In this document: positions 5,785 through 8,297 of the stretch, piece after piece
Position numbering within the stretch: position 1 is the stretch's first letter
How the letters are laid out: each line of letters opens with the position of its first letter
Assembly: GCA_019242465.1 (NCBI GenBank)
Contig: JAFAVL010000718.1
Coordinates: 1 to 8,297 of the forward strand
Direction of reading: 5' to 3'
Source of the DNA: Chroococcidiopsidaceae cyanobacterium CP_BM_RX_35
Lineage (GTDB): Bacteria > Cyanobacteriota > Cyanobacteriia > Cyanobacteriales > Chroococcidiopsidaceae
Length of the DNA: 8,297 nucleotides
Made by a program: the position numbers and the translations under genes
The notes under the pieces: model-generated
What the model was told of the DNA's origin: nothing
What the model saw: only the letters and a program-made list of their open reading frames with translations
Databases searched by the model: none

Positions 5785-6390
5785 TTAACTTGTAACCAGA
5801 GGTGAAGTTTGATTCCAACTGCCAGAGAAAACAAACTCTTCTAAGGGTTTGCGGGTGCGCGGAGCGTTTTCTCGTTGCTGCAACCTTTCTGATAAAGTTT
5901 GTGGATCTCCAAAATAACCTAGCGCGATTGCAGCGACTGGCTCATAATCTTCAGGAATGCTATAAATTCCTTTTGCTTTGGGAACATCAAATCCAGCCAT
6001 TTGGTGAATAAATAACCCTAGTGCGGCTGCCTGGATCGCTAAGGTAGTAGATGCTGCGCCAACATCATGAAAAGCGTGACGGTTTTCCACACCATTGTAC
6101 TCAAAGTTTAGTTTTGCCACCGAGAGCATTAGGATAGGAGCATTCCTGGCCCACTCTTGGTTGCCCTCTGCTAGACAACCTAGTAAACGCGCAAATTCAG
6201 CCTCGTTGTCTTTAGTTGCCACAATATAGCTCCACGGCTGCTCGTTATAAGAAGAAGCTGCCCAGCTTGCTGCTTCTAAGACACTGTGTAACTTCTCCGA
6301 TTCAACCATCCGATCTGAAAAAGCCAGAGGACTCCAGCGTTGCCGCAGCAAATCATGAATGGGATATTGAGTCTGGGCTGCTTTGTCCAT
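5785..6390 (-). CDS. Nitroreductase-family flavoprotein
   Basis: This 201-residue protein fits the FMN-dependent nitroreductase family: dimeric cytoplasmic enzymes that use NAD(P)H to reduce nitro compounds, quinones or other electrophiles. Visible landmarks are the N-terminal FMN-phosphate-contacting segment RQRWSPLAF (16-24), the SSYNEQPWSY block (46-55), the HDVGAASTTLAIQAAALGL helix (108-126) and the C-terminal IALGYFGDP turn (155-163). The length is normal. I chose the ATG at 6390; the codon just before it is TTG (6393-6391), and the ribosome-binding site is weak (GTGAG about 6 nt upstream). The physiological substrate cannot be read from the sequence. It lies 148 bp downstream of the squalene-hopene cyclase stop on the same strand. 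That gap has no clear terminator, so co-transcription is possible, but a functional link is not evident. Confidence 0.92.
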   Translation of the reverse strand: MDKAAQTQYPIHDLLRQRWSPLAFSDRMVESEKLHSVLEAASWAASSYNEQPWSYIVATKDNEAEFARLLGCLAEGNQEWARNAPILMLSVAKLNFEYNGVENRHAFHDVGAASTTLAIQAAALGLFIHQMAGFDVPKAKGIYSIPEDYEPVAAIALGYFGDPQTLSERLQQRENAPRTRKPLEEFVFSGSWNQTSPLVTS

Positions 6391-6538
6391 CAAAATCTCA
6401 CTGTAATTGGGTATAATGACATGCCAAAGATTAGCAGAAAGTTTCTTTTTCCTTTATCCTGATCAACAAAGTAAGTGCTACTATATCACCCAACTTCTAA
6501 CTAAGGATAGAGATCATAAACGTTATGAAAAGATAATT
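6391..6538. other. Spacer between the cyclase and nitroreductase genes
   Basis: This is 148 bp of AT-rich DNA. The imperfect palindrome CATAAACGTTATG (6514-6526) lies just after the cyclase stop but has no T-run. TATAAT (6412-6417) is a perfect -10 on the plus strand but has no matching -35 and no downstream plus-strand gene. On the minus strand CATTAT in the same place is a weaker -10 candidate for the nitroreductase gene. Confidence 0.35.
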
Positions 6539-8297
6539 CTAGCCACGAGTATCAACTGAAAGCCTGTAATACCGTCCTAATGCTGTCAGTGGAAAGTATT
6601 GCTGATATAGGTGATATTTCAAGTAAAAATGACTGGGAAAGCCAGTACCTGTAAAGTATTTTTCATCCCAAGTGCCGTTACCATGCTGAGTTACCAGCAA
6701 ATAGCTGACGCCGCGATTAATGGCTTCCCATGCATACTGTTGTGTTGCTTCGCCAGCTGCTAGTAAACCGATTAATGCCCAAGCGGTTTGAGAAGCCGTG
6801 CTAGGACCTTTTCCTTTTAAAGATGGATTTTTGTAACTCTCACAGGTTTCCCCCCATCCCCCATCAGCATTCTGGCACTGTATCAACCAGTTAGCACCAC
6901 GCTCGATGCTATGGTGATGAGTCTTAGGAGCGATCAGGGATAAAGCACTCAGAACACCACTTGTCCCATAAATGTAGTTCACTCCCCAACGCCCAAACCA
7001 GCACCCTTCAGGTTCTTGCTCTTGCATCAGGTAGTCAAGCGCTCGATGAATCTGCCTTGGCGGCAGAGGCATGTTTGAATCGCTCGGTTTACGATTTTCT
7101 AAACATCCAACCATCTCTAACACCCGTGCGGTTACGTCTGCTGTATTAGGGTCAATTAGGGCTTTAAGATCACCATAGGGATGTTCATTAAGCCAGTATT
7201 GGTCATTGTCTAAATCGAAAGCTGCCCAGCCTCCTGGTTGGCACTGCATGGTGCCAATCCAATCAACCGCACGGGCGATCACTTGTTGCGTGAGCGCTGC
7301 GTTTGGCAACTGTACTTCCTGAAGTGCCATGACCACAACTGCCGTGTCGTCCACATCTGGGTAAAAGCGATTATCAAATTCAAATGCCCAGGCACCTGGT
7401 TGACCGTGGGGATTCTTTATACTCCAATCACCATAGTCCAAAATCTGTCGCTCTAGTAACCATTCACCAGCACGAACTAATGCTGGATGAGTGGGAGCTA
7501 AGCCGGAACTGACAAGTGATCGCATAACCAGTGCCGTGTCCCAAACTGGAGAAATACAAGCCTGCATCCGATAAGTATCATCTGTCTCGATGGCAAAGCG
7601 ATCCACTGCTTGCAATCCCCGCTCAACGACTGGATCTGATGCGCTGTAATCTAAGCACCGTAACGCCAATAAAGAATTCAGCATAGCTGGGATAATACCG
7701 CCCCAGTCGCCAGTTGCTTCCTGCCGTTCCAGAACCCACTGCTTTGCCGCTTTTAATCCTTCCTCCCGGAAGGGTACGAGGTTCCAGGCTTCTGCTAGTT
7801 TGAAGGCATTATCTAAATCGATAAATAGATCTGTCCAATTTGATTGGCGAGGAAGTTCAAACTTAGCTCTTGCTATCCCTTCTGCATAAAGTTCATCTAA
7901 TGTGATAGCTGCTTCCAGGTGATAGACTGGCTTACGGTCTAGCACAATAATTAGCGGGATCAAGCTACTTCTAGCCCAACTGGAAAGTTCGTAAACCGTG
8001 AACGGGAATGGAGCCTTTAAGAGCATCAGCCAAGGGGGAAGGGATGGTAAGCCACTCCAGGGATAACAGCCGATTAGGGCTAGGTGCAGTTTGGTAAACA
8101 CCCGCGTTTTAGTGATGCCCCCAAGGTTGAGGATGAATTCTCTGGCTCTAACCAGCGCCGGATCTGTGGATGGAACTCCCAGCAGCTTCAGTGCCATATA
8201 AGCTTCAACTGATGTACTGAGATCGCCACCATCGCCATAAAACAATTCCCATCCTCCACCCAAGTGCTGCTGCAAACGTAGATAAGTTTCTGCTTTA
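6539..8297 (-). CDS. shc: Squalene-hopene cyclase (N-terminus beyond right edge)
   Basis: The 585 visible residues are open to the right edge. About 70 N-terminal residues are missing, judged from the family's usual 630-660. The enzyme cyclises squalene to the pentacyclic hopene/hopanol skeleton, the first committed step of hopanoid synthesis, as a monotopic membrane protein. The catalytic acid motif DVDDTA is at 7340-7357. At least six QW repeats (aromatic core, then QxxxGxW) are visible: 7703-7750, 7424-7474, 7226-7273, 6998-7045, 6854-6901 and 6668-6715. The C-terminal GTGFPSHFYLKYHLYQQYFP block is typical of the family. The TTG at 8275 is internal and not the start, because KAETYLRLQQ continues in frame upstream. 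No frameshift is seen. Hopanoids stiffen membranes in many cyanobacteria; no other hopanoid gene is in view. Confidence 0.96.
   Translation of the reverse strand, partial: KAETYLRLQQHLGGGWELFYGDGGDLSTSVEAYMALKLLGVPSTDPALVRAREFILNLGGITKTRVFTKLHLALIGCYPWSGLPSLPPWLMLLKAPFPFTVYELSSWARSSLIPLIIVLDRKPVYHLEAAITLDELYAEGIARAKFELPRQSNWTDLFIDLDNAFKLAEAWNLVPFREEGLKAAKQWVLERQEATGDWGGIIPAMLNSLLALRCLDYSASDPVVERGLQAVDRFAIETDDTYRMQACISPVWDTALVMRSLVSSGLAPTHPALVRAGEWLLERQILDYGDWSIKNPHGQPGAWAFEFDNRFYPDVDDTAVVVMALQEVQLPNAALTQQVIARAVDWIGTMQCQPGGWAAFDLDNDQYWLNEHPYGDLKALIDPNTADVTARVLEMVGCLENRKPSDSNMPLPPRQIHRALDYLMQEQEPEGCWFGRWGVNYIYGTSGVLSALSLIAPKTHHHSIERGANWLIQCQNADGGWGETCESYKNPSLKGKGPSTASQTAWALIGLLAAGEATQQYAWEAINRGVSYLLVTQHGNGTWDEKYFTGTGFPSHFYLKYHLYQQYFPLTALGRYYRLSVDTRG

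Noticed and set aside
6412..6417. Perfect TATAAT on the plus strand
   Set aside because: There is no -35 at the right distance and no plus-strand gene downstream; probably chance in AT-rich DNA.

Overview
The window reads as cyanobacterial chromosome. Four exact copies of the HIP1 octamer GCGATCGC (609-616, 762-769, 4284-4291, 5234-5241) far exceed the roughly 0.1 expected by chance. The gene set fits too: a plastid-lipid-associated protein (PAP/fibrillin), a Dps ferritin, an MraY of the form seen in filamentous cyanobacteria, and a squalene-hopene cyclase. I see no tRNA, rRNA, CRISPR array, transposase or phage gene, and cannot name a genus.

Left part (1-2761, all minus strand): three genes point the same way with gaps of 153 and 104 bp. 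In transcription order they are a small exported protein of unknown function (2761-2372), a membrane-anchored flavin/[2Fe-2S] reductase (2218-896) and a peroxiredoxin fused to a cold-shock-like domain (791 to beyond the left edge). A 264-bp spacer with inverted and direct repeats separates them from the divergent dps gene (3026-3568, plus). Together they suggest a peroxide, redox and iron stress neighbourhood; the link is inferred from position and domain content. This is the most unusual part of the window.

Middle (3569-5689): dps is followed by a strong hairpin lying between two copies of a 10-bp direct repeat. A PAP/fibrillin gene (4318-3734, minus) converges on dps and is divergent from mraY (4571-5689, plus), which encodes the enzyme for the first membrane step of peptidoglycan synthesis.

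Right part (5690-8297): a nitroreductase-family flavoprotein gene (6390-5785, minus) converges on mraY. Upstream of it on the same strand is a squalene-hopene cyclase gene cut by the right edge. Apart from their neighbourhood, nothing in the sequence ties these last genes into one pathway. No stretch over 300 bp lacks a gene.
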